This document shows positions 1 to 10,728 of a stretch of 64,000 nucleotides of DNA, one piece after another. The position numbers were made by a program, and so were the translations under genes. A model generated the notes under the pieces. It was not told the DNA's origin. It saw only the letters and a list, made by a program, of their open reading frames with translations, and did no database searches. The DNA is from JBKQVT01 sp963727245 (GTDB taxonomy: Bacteria > Planctomycetota > Planctomycetia > Pirellulales > Thermoguttaceae), in the NCBI GenBank assembly GCA_963727245.1, contig CAVSFO010000018.1:186001-250000 (forward strand), given 5' to 3'. Numbering within the stretch: position 1 is the stretch's first letter; each line of letters starts with the position of its first letter.

Positions 1-1163
1 TTGGCGTCTGCTTGTTGACCGCTGCACTGGCGGCCATGATGTCCACGTCGGCCCTGGCCCATGGGGGCGGAGGTGGCGGTGGAGGTGGCGGAGGTGGAGG
101 TGGAGGCCACGGGATGGGCGGCGGTGGCGGCGGCTGGGGTGGAGGCGGTGGCGGTTGGGGTGGCGGCGGAATGCACGCCATGTCCAGCGGCGCCTGGGGC
201 GGCAGCAGCCACGGCTATGGCATGGGCCAGTCCCATGGCAATTACGGCAATTACGGCAACTATGGCCACTACGGCAACTATGGCCACTACGGCAACTATG
301 GCCACTACGGCTTCGCCCATTATGGCGGCGAGTGGTGGAATCACGGTGGAAATTGGGGTTACTTCGGCCGCTACGGTTTCTGGCCGTACAACTGGTATCC
401 CTGGTTCGCCTTCGGCTGGTGGCCCGGTTATTACGGCTACTATCCCTATTACTTCGATAATTATGGGATCCCCGGCTACGGCTATGGGGACTACGTGGCC
501 GGTTACGAGACGTACCCTTACACGGCCGCGTATACCGCGCCCGCCGCTGAGAGCCCGGCTCCGATTGCGGCCGAGGAAAATGGGCCTGCGCAAGAAGGCG
601 CGGGCGGCACGATCGGCCAGCAGTATCTGGCCGGCGCCCGCGATGCCTTCCATCAGGCCAATTACAGCGATGCGCTGCGGTTGGCGGGCCATGCGGCCGT
701 GGAGACGCCGCGCAACGTGGACGTCCACAATTTGTTGATGATGGCGATGTTCGCCGCCGGCAACTATCGCGGGGCCACGATGGAAGCCCATGCCGCGGCC
801 AGCCTGGGGCAGCCCATGCACTGGGACACGCTCTACGGCTTCTACGGCGACGTGAAGCCCTACACCGAGCAGCTTCGGGCCCTGGAGAAATTCGTAGCGG
901 CGAACCCCTCGGACCCCGGCGCGCGGTTCCTGCTGGGCTACCAGTACCTCATGATGGGGCACAACGACGCGGCCAAGACTGAGCTGACCAAGTCCCTGCT
1001 CCAGGCCCCCAAGGACCGCCTGGCAGCCAACCTGCTGGTGCAGGTGGGCGGCACGGTCCCGGACTCGGTAAAGGTGATTCAGCAGCAGATGGAGAAGGAC
1101 TTGCCGAAGGCCGGCACGCCGCCGGTCCCGGGCAACGTCGCTCCAGTGCCGGCGAAGCCCTAA
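1..1163 (+). CDS. Glycine-rich secreted protein with C-terminal TPR-like domain (5' partial)
   Basis: The reading frame is open to the left edge, so the true start lies outside the window. What remains begins inside a signal peptide (ALAAMMSTSALA, cleavage likely after ALA). It continues into an almost pure glycine tract, then (N/H)YGHYG-type repeats, then a Trp/Tyr/Gly-rich block to about residue 165, and a Pro/Ala linker. From about residue 200 to 350 the sequence becomes helical with TPR-like spacing (DALRLAGHAAVETP, LLGYQYLMMGH, KTELTKSLLQAP). The function is unknown. The glycine/aromatic half suggests an extracellular or envelope-associated adhesive or structural region, and the helical half a protein-binding module. 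A perfect 13-bp hairpin with a T-rich tail follows the stop. Confidence 0.7.
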   Translation, partial: GVCLLTAALAAMMSTSALAHGGGGGGGGGGGGGGGHGMGGGGGGWGGGGGGWGGGGMHAMSSGAWGGSSHGYGMGQSHGNYGNYGNYGHYGNYGHYGNYGHYGFAHYGGEWWNHGGNWGYFGRYGFWPYNWYPWFAFGWWPGYYGYYPYYFDNYGIPGYGYGDYVAGYETYPYTAAYTAPAAESPAPIAAEENGPAQEGAGGTIGQQYLAGARDAFHQANYSDALRLAGHAAVETPRNVDVHNLLMMAMFAAGNYRGATMEAHAAASLGQPMHWDTLYGFYGDVKPYTEQLRALEKFVAANPSDPGARFLLGYQYLMMGHNDAAKTELTKSLLQAPKDRLAANLLVQVGGTVPDSVKVIQQQMEKDLPKAGTPPVPGNVAPVPAKP

Positions 1164-1249
1164 CGGTAGCGCGAAACTGGGGCAGCGAAGACAAGGACTC
1201 GCGCGGAGACGCAGAGTCGCGGAGAGAAAACGGCGGCAGGATTGCCGCG

Positions 1250-1286
1250 TAGGCCAGGCACGGGCGTGCCTGGCCTATTTTCTTTT
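1250..1286 (+). terminator. Rho-independent-type terminator after the glycine-rich gene
   Basis: A perfect 13-bp inverted repeat (TAGGCCAGGCACG / CGTGCCTGGCCTA) with a 2-nt centre is followed by TTTTCTTTT. The arm is a divergent member of the GTCAGGCAC palindrome family that recurs elsewhere in the window, so a repeat may have been co-opted as the terminator. Confidence 0.6.
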
Positions 1287-1299
1287 GGTATTCTGCCCT

Positions 1300-1323
1300 G
1301 TGCCACGGCTGTGCCAGCCGTGC
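1300..1323. repeat. Dispersed palindrome, family N (CCACGGCT..AGCCGTG)
   Basis: A 24-bp palindrome (stem CACGGCT/AGCCGTG) is repeated identically at 48617-48640. Both copies sit just downstream of a gene. Apart from this and the adjacent terminator, I recognise nothing in the gap from 1164 to 1598. Confidence 0.6.
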
Positions 1324-1598
1324 TGAAGCCGGGCAAACCTCGTCCATTGCGTTTTGCCAGGCTCCTCCGCACGCCAATTGGCAAGTCCCCATCGACAGGG
1401 GGTCGGTAGGTGGCAGTATACGTCCCGCGGCGGTATACTCACTGTCACCTGGTTCCACCACTCCGGTGGACAATCAGAGTCGAACTGGGGAGGCAGTTCG
1501 TTTTTTGGGTTCGCAGCCGCCAGGCTTGCCAAGACTCGCTGCGTCCCGTTTCGACTGCGCTTCGACTTCTTTGGGTAACAACTCGGGAGGTATCCATT

Positions 1599-2462
1599 AT
1601 GTTCGTCATATTCGGATGGCCGAAACTCACAAGTGGCCGGCAGTCGCTTGGTGTCTATTGCAGCGCGTGCCAGCGAGACACTGTCCACAAAGCCTTCACC
1701 CAGCAATCATGGTTCAGTCTCTTCTTCATACCGATCATTCCAATTGGCGCAAAACAGCCGCACGCGATATGCAATATCTGCGGGCGAGACGCGCATGATC
1801 CAACCTCGACGCGGGCGGCATTGCAATGTATCCGGGCTGAAGTTTCGCCGTCCGTGGTCGGCGCTTCGCCGTTCTTGGTCGGCAGTGGGGCGACCCGGCC
1901 CAGCAGGCGCTGTCCTGCGTGCGCTGAGGACATTCTGCTGGAAGCGATCGTTTGCCGTTTTTGCGGACACAGCCTCTCAGCCGAGGAAGTTGCGCGGGCA
2001 GTGCAAGACCGCGACAGACAGATTCAGGCCGCGGCAGCGGCGGCGCAGCAGGCGGAACTGGCAAGGCAGCAACAGCGGCACATCAAACGACTTCGAGGCC
2101 GTCGCACCAGGCGGTTGGTGTTTGGCGGTATCCTGACATGGGTCGGAGGGTGGATGCTCATCACCATGACGGCGATGTTCTTTTCGAGCCCAGCGGCAGG
2201 CAACTCAGCAAATCAACAGAGGATTGCCGCCGCGACCGTTGGCTTCCTCTTCGGCCTTGTGCCCTTGGCAGGTGGCATCGCGCTGCTGTTGGCGGCGAGG
2301 TCGGCGAAACGGTTGCTGATTGCCGAGCAGACTAGTCCGTTCAAGTCCGCCGCAATTCCCAATCCGAACAGGAAGAGCGGGCAAAACGATCTCATGGCAG
2401 GTTCCGACTCCGTCGCTGCGCAAATGCAGGCGGTAGCGGCCAGAAACAGGGGCAACACATGA
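1599..2462 (+). CDS. Zinc-ribbon membrane protein
   Basis: A protein of 287 aa. I place the start at ATG 1599 because GGGAGG lies 8 nt upstream and the protein then begins MFVIFGWPK, as in the zinc_ribbon_15-type proteins. The N-terminal part has one zinc ribbon (YCSAC...CNICGRD) around the hydrophobic WFSLFFIPIIPIG segment. A second ribbon (CPACAEDILLEAIVCRFCG) follows near residue 110, then a charged Gln/Arg helix and two transmembrane helices in the C-terminal half. Substrate or partner is unknown. The stop overlaps the next gene's start (ATGA), so the two are probably translated together. Confidence 0.7.
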   Translation: MFVIFGWPKLTSGRQSLGVYCSACQRDTVHKAFTQQSWFSLFFIPIIPIGAKQPHAICNICGRDAHDPTSTRAALQCIRAEVSPSVVGASPFLVGSGATRPSRRCPACAEDILLEAIVCRFCGHSLSAEEVARAVQDRDRQIQAAAAAAQQAELARQQQRHIKRLRGRRTRRLVFGGILTWVGGWMLITMTAMFFSSPAAGNSANQQRIAAATVGFLFGLVPLAGGIALLLAARSAKRLLIAEQTSPFKSAAIPNPNRKSGQNDLMAGSDSVAAQMQAVAARNRGNT

Positions 2463-2935
2463 AAACCATCCCGGCACTTATCCTCGTTGTCGTGGTGTGC
2501 GGCTGTGGCAAGCGCGAGGAGAGCATCGCCAAGACCGCCGGCAGCAAAGTCGGCGAAACGATTACCGACTTCGCCAGCGGGGTCGGCAAAGGCGTCGACA
2601 AGCAGAGGATGGTCAACGTCAAGCTGTCCGACGACGTTCTCAAGCGGGGGTTGTCGACGACCATTTCGAAGTCGCGAACGATGGGGTCCAAGGACAACGG
2701 GATCACCGTGTACTTCCTGGCGAAGACCCCATTTAAGGGCCGACTCGTTGCCAAGGCCATGAACAAAGAACGGCAGGAGATCGGCAGGTCCGTGGCTGAC
2801 GTTGATTTCTCTGCCGATGACGCCAAGTATGTCCCCTTCACCTTCCCAGACGACATGGACGTACAATTGGTGCAAGAATACACGGTGGACATCAAGGCGA
2901 TCGATGCCGGCAAAGCAATAGATGCCGGCAGGTAA
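2459..2935 (+). CDS. Small putative lipoprotein
   Basis: A protein of 158 aa starting at an ATG that overlaps the upstream stop by 4 nt. The N-terminus is a short lipoprotein-like signal ending VVCGC, with Cys16 as the candidate lipidated residue. The rest is hydrophilic, with alternating charged strands and no catalytic motif I recognise. Coupling to the zinc-ribbon membrane gene suggests the two act at the same membrane, but that is inference. Confidence 0.6.
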   Translation: MKTIPALILVVVVCGCGKREESIAKTAGSKVGETITDFASGVGKGVDKQRMVNVKLSDDVLKRGLSTTISKSRTMGSKDNGITVYFLAKTPFKGRLVAKAMNKERQEIGRSVADVDFSADDAKYVPFTFPDDMDVQLVQEYTVDIKAIDAGKAIDAGR

Positions 2936-2974
2936 GTCCCGTTGCCTCGCAACACGAACCATGGTTCCCCTCCC

Positions 2975-3691
2975 ATGAATGCCGAATCCGATTCCTTTCA
3001 GCCTTCGGCGGCCGGGCCACACGCCCCGTCGCCCGGCGGACACCGCCTCGGGCGATGGCAATTTTCGTTGCGCGGGCTGCTGCTGTTCGTGCTCCTGGTG
3101 GCGATGGCCTGCGCGCTCTGGTCGACGGCGCGGCGATACCGGCAGGACGAGGCGGAACTGGCCGAGTATCGGCGCGACTACGGCATCCTCAAGGTCGAGG
3201 ATCCGACGATGCTCCAGGCCATCGCCCGCTGGACCCCCGAGCCGAACTGCTGGCGGTGGCGCGTGCATTTTCCGCCGGGCAGGTACGACCTCTGTTGTGC
3301 AACCACGGGAATTCCGGCCGACGGCTTGCCGAAGCCTCAGGCAGGTTTCACGCAGGACTTTTCCGGCTCCGTCGATGTCTCCGCAGCCATCTACAAAGAT
3401 CCGCAAAGCGGCGTATGGAGGTGCGAAATCTCGGCCAATGGCACAGGGAACTCCCCGGAGGTTTCGGCGGCGCTGATTCACCCGCCCCTATCGACCACCT
3501 CCGGAGTCGAGTGGAAGCACGCGCCGGCAACCGTCTCTCCAGAAACACCGCTTGTTCTCTTGCGGAAACGAGTCTCGAAAAAGGACAGCAGCGGTTCGGA
3601 GTGTCTTAGCAGCGTCGAACCCAGTGACGGGCTGATGCTCTGGATCAGACGGGTGGGCAAAGCGACGGGTGCGCGTACGCGCGGTTGGTAA
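2975..3691 (+). CDS. Membrane-anchored orphan protein
   Basis: A protein of 238 aa if started at ATG 2975. An in-frame TTG 33 nt upstream is a weaker option. It has a short cytoplasmic tail, then the segment FSLRGLLLFVLLVAMACALW, the typical planctomycete 'FSLR-TLLL' anchor helix found in many lineage-specific proteins. The soluble remainder is probably extracytoplasmic and has four cysteines, but no family I recognise. Function unknown. Confidence 0.6.
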   Translation: MNAESDSFQPSAAGPHAPSPGGHRLGRWQFSLRGLLLFVLLVAMACALWSTARRYRQDEAELAEYRRDYGILKVEDPTMLQAIARWTPEPNCWRWRVHFPPGRYDLCCATTGIPADGLPKPQAGFTQDFSGSVDVSAAIYKDPQSGVWRCEISANGTGNSPEVSAALIHPPLSTTSGVEWKHAPATVSPETPLVLLRKRVSKKDSSGSECLSSVEPSDGLMLWIRRVGKATGARTRGW

Positions 3692-4084
3692 TCGCGATTC
3701 GCCGGGTGACACGGACAAACTGGAATCGCCCCATGACCGATCACGATTCCCAGTCCGTAGGTCAGGCACGCCGTGCCTGACACCTCGCCCTCACCTCTCC
3801 CAATTCCGTCAGGCACGGGGTGCCTGACCTACCGGGCTGACGCGAGAAGCAAGGCTCGCGCAGAGACGCTGAGACGCGGAGGAGGGATTAACTCCGGCGT
3901 CAGAAGTGCTTCGATAAGGTTTCCAAGAGTCCCGCGACGACAGAGGAACGCTGATTTCCGCTAATCTTCGCTAATCGTCTCCATAAGTGTCGATCAGCGA
4001 AGATTAGTGTTCCCTTATCCTTCTTACGCGTCTCCGCGCCTCCGCGCGAGACCTTTTTCCGTTGTGGCGCCGTGCCTTCGTGCA
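3692..4084. repeat. Intergenic repeat block with inverted pair of family C
   Basis: No gene is seen in this 393-nt gap between convergent genes. It holds one inverted pair of the GTAGGTCAGGCAC palindrome (3757-3781 and 3808-3832, 26 nt apart). There is also an 'agagacgctgagacgcgg' purine-rich repeat at about 3855, and a TCTTCGCTAATC / GATTAG inverted segment at about 3960-4015 whose sequence recurs near 22475. Confidence 0.65.
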
Positions 4085-6748
<2,664 letters not shown>

Positions 6749-7019
6749 ATAAGACTCCTGTGCAACCTGATAGCGGGGGGTGACGGATGGTTGTGGCGGG
6801 CGCGGCAGCCCCATCCAGGTGGTGGGGCTTCGGCGCGGCGCGGCTCGAGGCTGACGCTCTTTTCCGGGCCTGAAACGTGCAAGTCTAGCGTGCTGTGCGC
6901 AGGGGGGCAAGGGCTCTTCCAGGGCGTCCTTGCAGAAAACCGCTCCAGCGCCCGGAAAATCCCGTCAAACCGGGCAATGGCCGCTGGCGGCGAGGTGGCC
7001 CGCGGTGCAAAAGCCCGCT

Positions 7020-7098
7020 GGGTGCCACTGCTGGCTTGTCCAGCAGTGTTGCGACTAACGGTGGCGCGGCACTGCTGGACAAGCCAGCAGTGGCACCC
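7020..7098. repeat. Inverted pair of palindromic repeats, family B
   Basis: Two 29-bp arms (GGTGCCACTGCTGG...) at 7020-7048 and 7070-7098 lie in opposite orientation 21 nt apart. Each arm is itself a hairpin (CACTGCTGG-CTTGT-CCAGCAGTG). A second pair is at 10436-10505 with an unrelated interior. The rest of the 6749-7125 gap holds nothing else recognised. Confidence 0.85.
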
Positions 7099-7125
7099 AT
7101 CCGTCAAACGACCGTTGACGCTCCC

Positions 7126-8158
7126 CTAGCTGCCGCTGCGGACGAAGTAGCGCCGCACGTAGAGCAGGTAGCCGACCATGATGGCCGCGCTGGGCACGGA
7201 CCAACCAGTACATCATGCTGGACACGGATTCGGCCATGCCCGTCTTCCGAATCATCTCCAACTGGGCTTCGGGCATTCCCATTTTCTCGTACATTTCCAT
7301 CATGCTCACGCGCGAGAAGGTCACTACGGCCGATGCGCTCCCGGCGATCATCAACAACAGCGTTCCCCACCAGGCAGCCATCTTCAGCCGATACGTGCCC
7401 CAGGCAAGACAGGCCGCCGCCGAAATCCACACCAGCAGCAAGATCGCCCCCTGGATGCCGGACAGCAAGACCCCGAAAAACGGCAGCGGGAAGCCACATG
7501 CTGTCAGGGGAGCCATCGATATCGTGGTTGAGGCCAGGACAATGCTCACGGCCAGCACGGGCATGGGGCAACGGTCGGTCCAGCGGACTTGCGGGTCGCG
7601 CCACTCGCAGGTGGCACGCACCGACGCTCGTTGATAGAAGACCAAAAACAAAACCGGCAAGATAATGTAAAGGCAGGTCATCATCCCGCCCGTCATGATC
7701 TCCAGCCCAACCAGGGCCCCCGGCGGAAGCTGCTCATTCTGTGGCATCGACGCGAACATCCGCGGTATCACGAACATAAACGTCGCCATTGCGGCCGTCC
7801 CGAAAACCAGCCAAATCCACGACAGCACCACGGTCAGGGTCCGAGCCCAGCGGCGGGCGCCCATCGAGCCGACCCCCAGCGAGATGAACACCACGGCCGC
7901 TATCACGTACATGCTGGCGGCGGGGACCATCATCACGGCATTCGGCGCCTGACCCGGCGGCATCCCCGGGTGCGGCACCATCGGCATAAGCAGCATAAAC
8001 AGCGTCATCAGCCCGCAGAAGCCGCCGATCAGAATCTGGAAGATGCCGTAGACCGCCAGTCCCGTGCTCTGGTCGCGAAACGGGGGCGCTGCGACGGCCC
8101 CTGTGCCCTGTTGCGGTTGTTCGTCCGGACTCTGGAATGGATTGGCTGACGGTTGCAT
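7126..8158 (-). CDS. Multipass membrane protein of unknown function (frameshifted near the 3' end)
   Basis: About 340 aa with roughly eight hydrophobic helices. It begins with a soluble NPFQSP stretch common in planctomycete membrane proteins. The frame as written runs on into the family B repeat. If one base near 7195-7199 is removed, the protein ends in a clean last helix (VPSAAIMVGYLLYVRRY) and a TAG at 7126-7128, which I take as the true end. No catalytic or transport motif is recognised. Its position beside hppA is not informative. Confidence 0.6.
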
Positions 8159-8233
8159 GGGGCGCCTCGATGGTTTTGGGAAGGACGGGGAGCGTGGCTC
8201 GCCGCATTATAACGGCAACCGGTGGTGGGCAAC

Positions 8234-8317
8234 AACACTGGCCCGAAGCGCAAGCGAGGGTCGAAAATTGCTGGGTTGCCGGCAGTGCTTCCCTCGCTTG
8301 CGCTTCGGGCTAGTGTT
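8234..8317. repeat. Inverted pair of dispersed repeats, family E
   Basis: Arms AACACTGGCCCGAAGCGCAA(GCGAGGG) at 8234-8260 and its inverse at 8291-8317 are separated by 30 nt. The same arrangement, with a different 30-nt interior, is at 59902-59984. It lies between the start of the upstream membrane gene and the end of ftsH. Confidence 0.85.
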
Positions 8318-8342
8318 GAACCGTGAACCCTCACAAATCCAT

Positions 8343-10394
8343 TCACTTCGCCGCCGCCGGCAGGCCGAGCAACTCCAACAGCCCGGCCCGATCGAGCGTC
8401 TCCCGCTCGAAGAGCGCCGCGGCCACCGTCTCCAACTGCGCGCGATGCTCCAGCAGGATCGCCTTGGCCTCCTGGTACGCCGTGTCCAAGAGCCGCTTCA
8501 CCTCGCGATCGATCTGGTCGGCGGTTTCCGGGCTGCAATCGCGGCGCGGCGTGCCGTCCAGAGAGCGCCAGGTGAACGGATCGGGCCGCTGCCCGCAATG
8601 GATCAAGCCGACCGAGTCGCTCATGCCGTAGAGGCAGACCATGTGCTGGGCGAGAATGGTGGCATGATCGAGGTCGTTTTCGGCGCCGGTGCTGACTTCG
8701 TTGTAGACCACCTCTTCGGCGGCCCGCCCGCCCAACATGCCGCGGATGCGGTCGGCCAGCTCGGAGCGCGTGAGCAGGAACTGCTCGCCCTCGGGCAGTT
8801 GCAGCGTATAGCCCAGCGCCGCGCGGCCGCGGGGAATGATGCTGATCTTGTGGACCTGGTCGGCGTGCTCGGTGAAGGTCGCCACCAGGGCATGGCCAAC
8901 CTCGTGATAGGCCACGCGCCGCTTCTCCCCCTCGTCCAGCCGGCGGCTCTTGCGCTCCGGCCCGGCCAGCACCTTCTCGACCGCTTCCTCGAGGTCTTGC
9001 TGGCTGATCTCCTCCACCTGGCGGCGGGCGGCGATCAAGGCCGCTTCGTTCAGGGCGTTGGCCAGGTCGGCGCCGGACAGGCCCGGGGTCCCCTGGGCGA
9101 TCTTGCGCAGGTCGGTCGTCGCGGCCAGCGGCTTGCCGCGGGCGTGGACCTTCAGGATCGCCCAGCGGCCCTCCATGTCCGGGGCATCGACCACAACCTG
9201 GCGGTCAAAGCGTCCGGGCCGCAGCAAGGCGCGGTCGAGGACCTCGGGCCGGTTGGTGGCCGCCAGCAGGATCACGCCCGCGTTGGCCTGGAACCCGTCC
9301 ATCTCCACCAGCAGTTGGTTGAGCGTCTGCTCGCGTTCGTCATTGACGGCGCCGAGGTGCACGCCGCGCTCGCGGCCGATGGCGTCCAGCTCGTCGATGA
9401 AGACGATGCAGGGGGCCTGGGCCTTGGCCTGCTCGAAGAGGTCGCGGACCCGCGCCGCCCCCACGCCCACGAACATCTCCACGAATTCGCTGCCGCTGAG
9501 CGAGAAGAAGGGGACGCCGGCCTCTCCGGCCACGGCCCGGCCCAAGAGCGTCTTGCCGGTGCCCGGCGGCCCGATCAAGAGGATCCCCTTGGGGATCTTG
9601 GCTCCCAGGGCGGTGTAGCGGGTGGGATTCTTGAGGAAATCGACCACCTCTTGCAGTTCATACTTGGCTTCGTCACAGCCGGCCACGTCGTCGAAGGTGA
9701 CGCCGGTGTCGGTGTCGGCCACCACCCGCGCCTTGCTCCGCCCGAAACTCATCACCGCCTGCCCGGCATTGCGCAGGCCCCGCGAGAGGAAGAACCACAG
9801 CCCGCCAAAGATGGCCAGCGGCAACAGCCAGACGAACAGGAGTTGCGACAGCGGATTGGGCCTCACAAACGCGTAGTCGACCTTGGGCCTGGCCGCGTCA
9901 AGCTGCGGAAGCAGCAGCCTGAGGGTTTCGTCGCTGCCGTAGCAGGTGCGGAACTCGAACGGCGCGACCGCCTGATCGCCCGCCTTGGGCTCCTTGCTCT
10001 TTTCGGCCGCTTTTTCGGCCGTCTCCGCCGGGCGGACCGTCGCCGGCTTGGTCTGCTCTTTCCCTTTTTGCGGCGCCGGCGACGCGGCCTTCTCTTGCCC
10101 CTTGGCGGGCGTCGCTGCCGGGGCCGGCGTCTTCGGAGTAATGTGGCCGACAATGTCGGTCTCCTCGATCTTGCACTCGACCACTTCGCCCCGGGCGAGA
10201 TACTCCTTGAAGACGCTATAGTCAATCGTCTTGGTGAGCATCGAGGGCACGGTGGACTGCCAAATCCACAAGATGAGCAGCACCAGGGGTAGATACCACC
10301 AGCCCATGCGCCGAAAATAGTCCCAGAACGTGGGACCGCTCGGCTTGGGAGGGGTCTTATCGGGTCCTGGCGGTGGGCTGGGTAGATCGGGCAT
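8343..10394 (-). CDS. ftsH: ATP-dependent zinc metalloprotease FtsH
   Basis: A membrane AAA+ protease that degrades membrane and soluble proteins. Two TM helices (about 33-48 and 184-203) flank a periplasmic domain that carries an unusual Lys/Ala/Pro/Glu-rich insert at about 87-143. The AAA domain has Walker A GPPGTGKT (275-282), Walker B VFIDELDA (331-338) and the second region of homology (ATNRPEVLDRALLRPGRFDR). The zinc site is HEVGH at 497-501, where most FtsH have HEAGH. The third zinc ligand is probably in GAENDLDHAT. At 683 aa it is near family length. The C-terminal insertion before the last helices (HCGQRPDPFTWRS) is longer than in E. coli. Confidence 0.95.
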   Translation of the reverse strand: MPDLPSPPPGPDKTPPKPSGPTFWDYFRRMGWWYLPLVLLILWIWQSTVPSMLTKTIDYSVFKEYLARGEVVECKIEETDIVGHITPKTPAPAATPAKGQEKAASPAPQKGKEQTKPATVRPAETAEKAAEKSKEPKAGDQAVAPFEFRTCYGSDETLRLLLPQLDAARPKVDYAFVRPNPLSQLLFVWLLPLAIFGGLWFFLSRGLRNAGQAVMSFGRSKARVVADTDTGVTFDDVAGCDEAKYELQEVVDFLKNPTRYTALGAKIPKGILLIGPPGTGKTLLGRAVAGEAGVPFFSLSGSEFVEMFVGVGAARVRDLFEQAKAQAPCIVFIDELDAIGRERGVHLGAVNDEREQTLNQLLVEMDGFQANAGVILLAATNRPEVLDRALLRPGRFDRQVVVDAPDMEGRWAILKVHARGKPLAATTDLRKIAQGTPGLSGADLANALNEAALIAARRQVEEISQQDLEEAVEKVLAGPERKSRRLDEGEKRRVAYHEVGHALVATFTEHADQVHKISIIPRGRAALGYTLQLPEGEQFLLTRSELADRIRGMLGGRAAEEVVYNEVSTGAENDLDHATILAQHMVCLYGMSDSVGLIHCGQRPDPFTWRSLDGTPRRDCSPETADQIDREVKRLLDTAYQEAKAILLEHRAQLETVAAALFERETLDRAGLLELLGLPAAAK

Positions 10395-10435
10395 ACGGCG
10401 CCGGATTTCTCATGGGGCCAAGGCCCGGGTGAGCC

Positions 10436-10506
<71 letters not shown>

Positions 10507-10638
10507 TCGCGCCGCGGCCGCGAAGCGGACCACACCCCGGCAGATATAGTATATCGGGGTGTGGGGCCCCTTGGCCAGCCCCGAGCGGTCAACTGGGTTT
10601 GGACGGACCGTCGCTGTGGTGTAAACTGCCGAGTTGGC

Positions 10639-10665
10639 GAGCCCCGGGCGTGAGCCCGGGGATAA
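10639..10665. repeat. GTGA-loop hairpin repeat, family A
   Basis: CCCCGGGC-GTGA-GCCCGGGG is a perfect 8-bp stem capped by a GNRA-class tetraloop if transcribed. Further copies are at 13762 and 13822, and a variant is at 49752. Confidence 0.8.
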
Positions 10666-10728
10666 CGTCGCCCTGCCGCAGACCGCCGAGAGCGTCGTCG
10701 GCAACCACACACAGACCAAGGATGAAGG

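Noticed and set aside
3757..3832. Insertion sequence ends (terminal inverted repeats)
   Set aside because: Inverted arms enclose only 26 nt with no transposase, and the interiors differ between copies.
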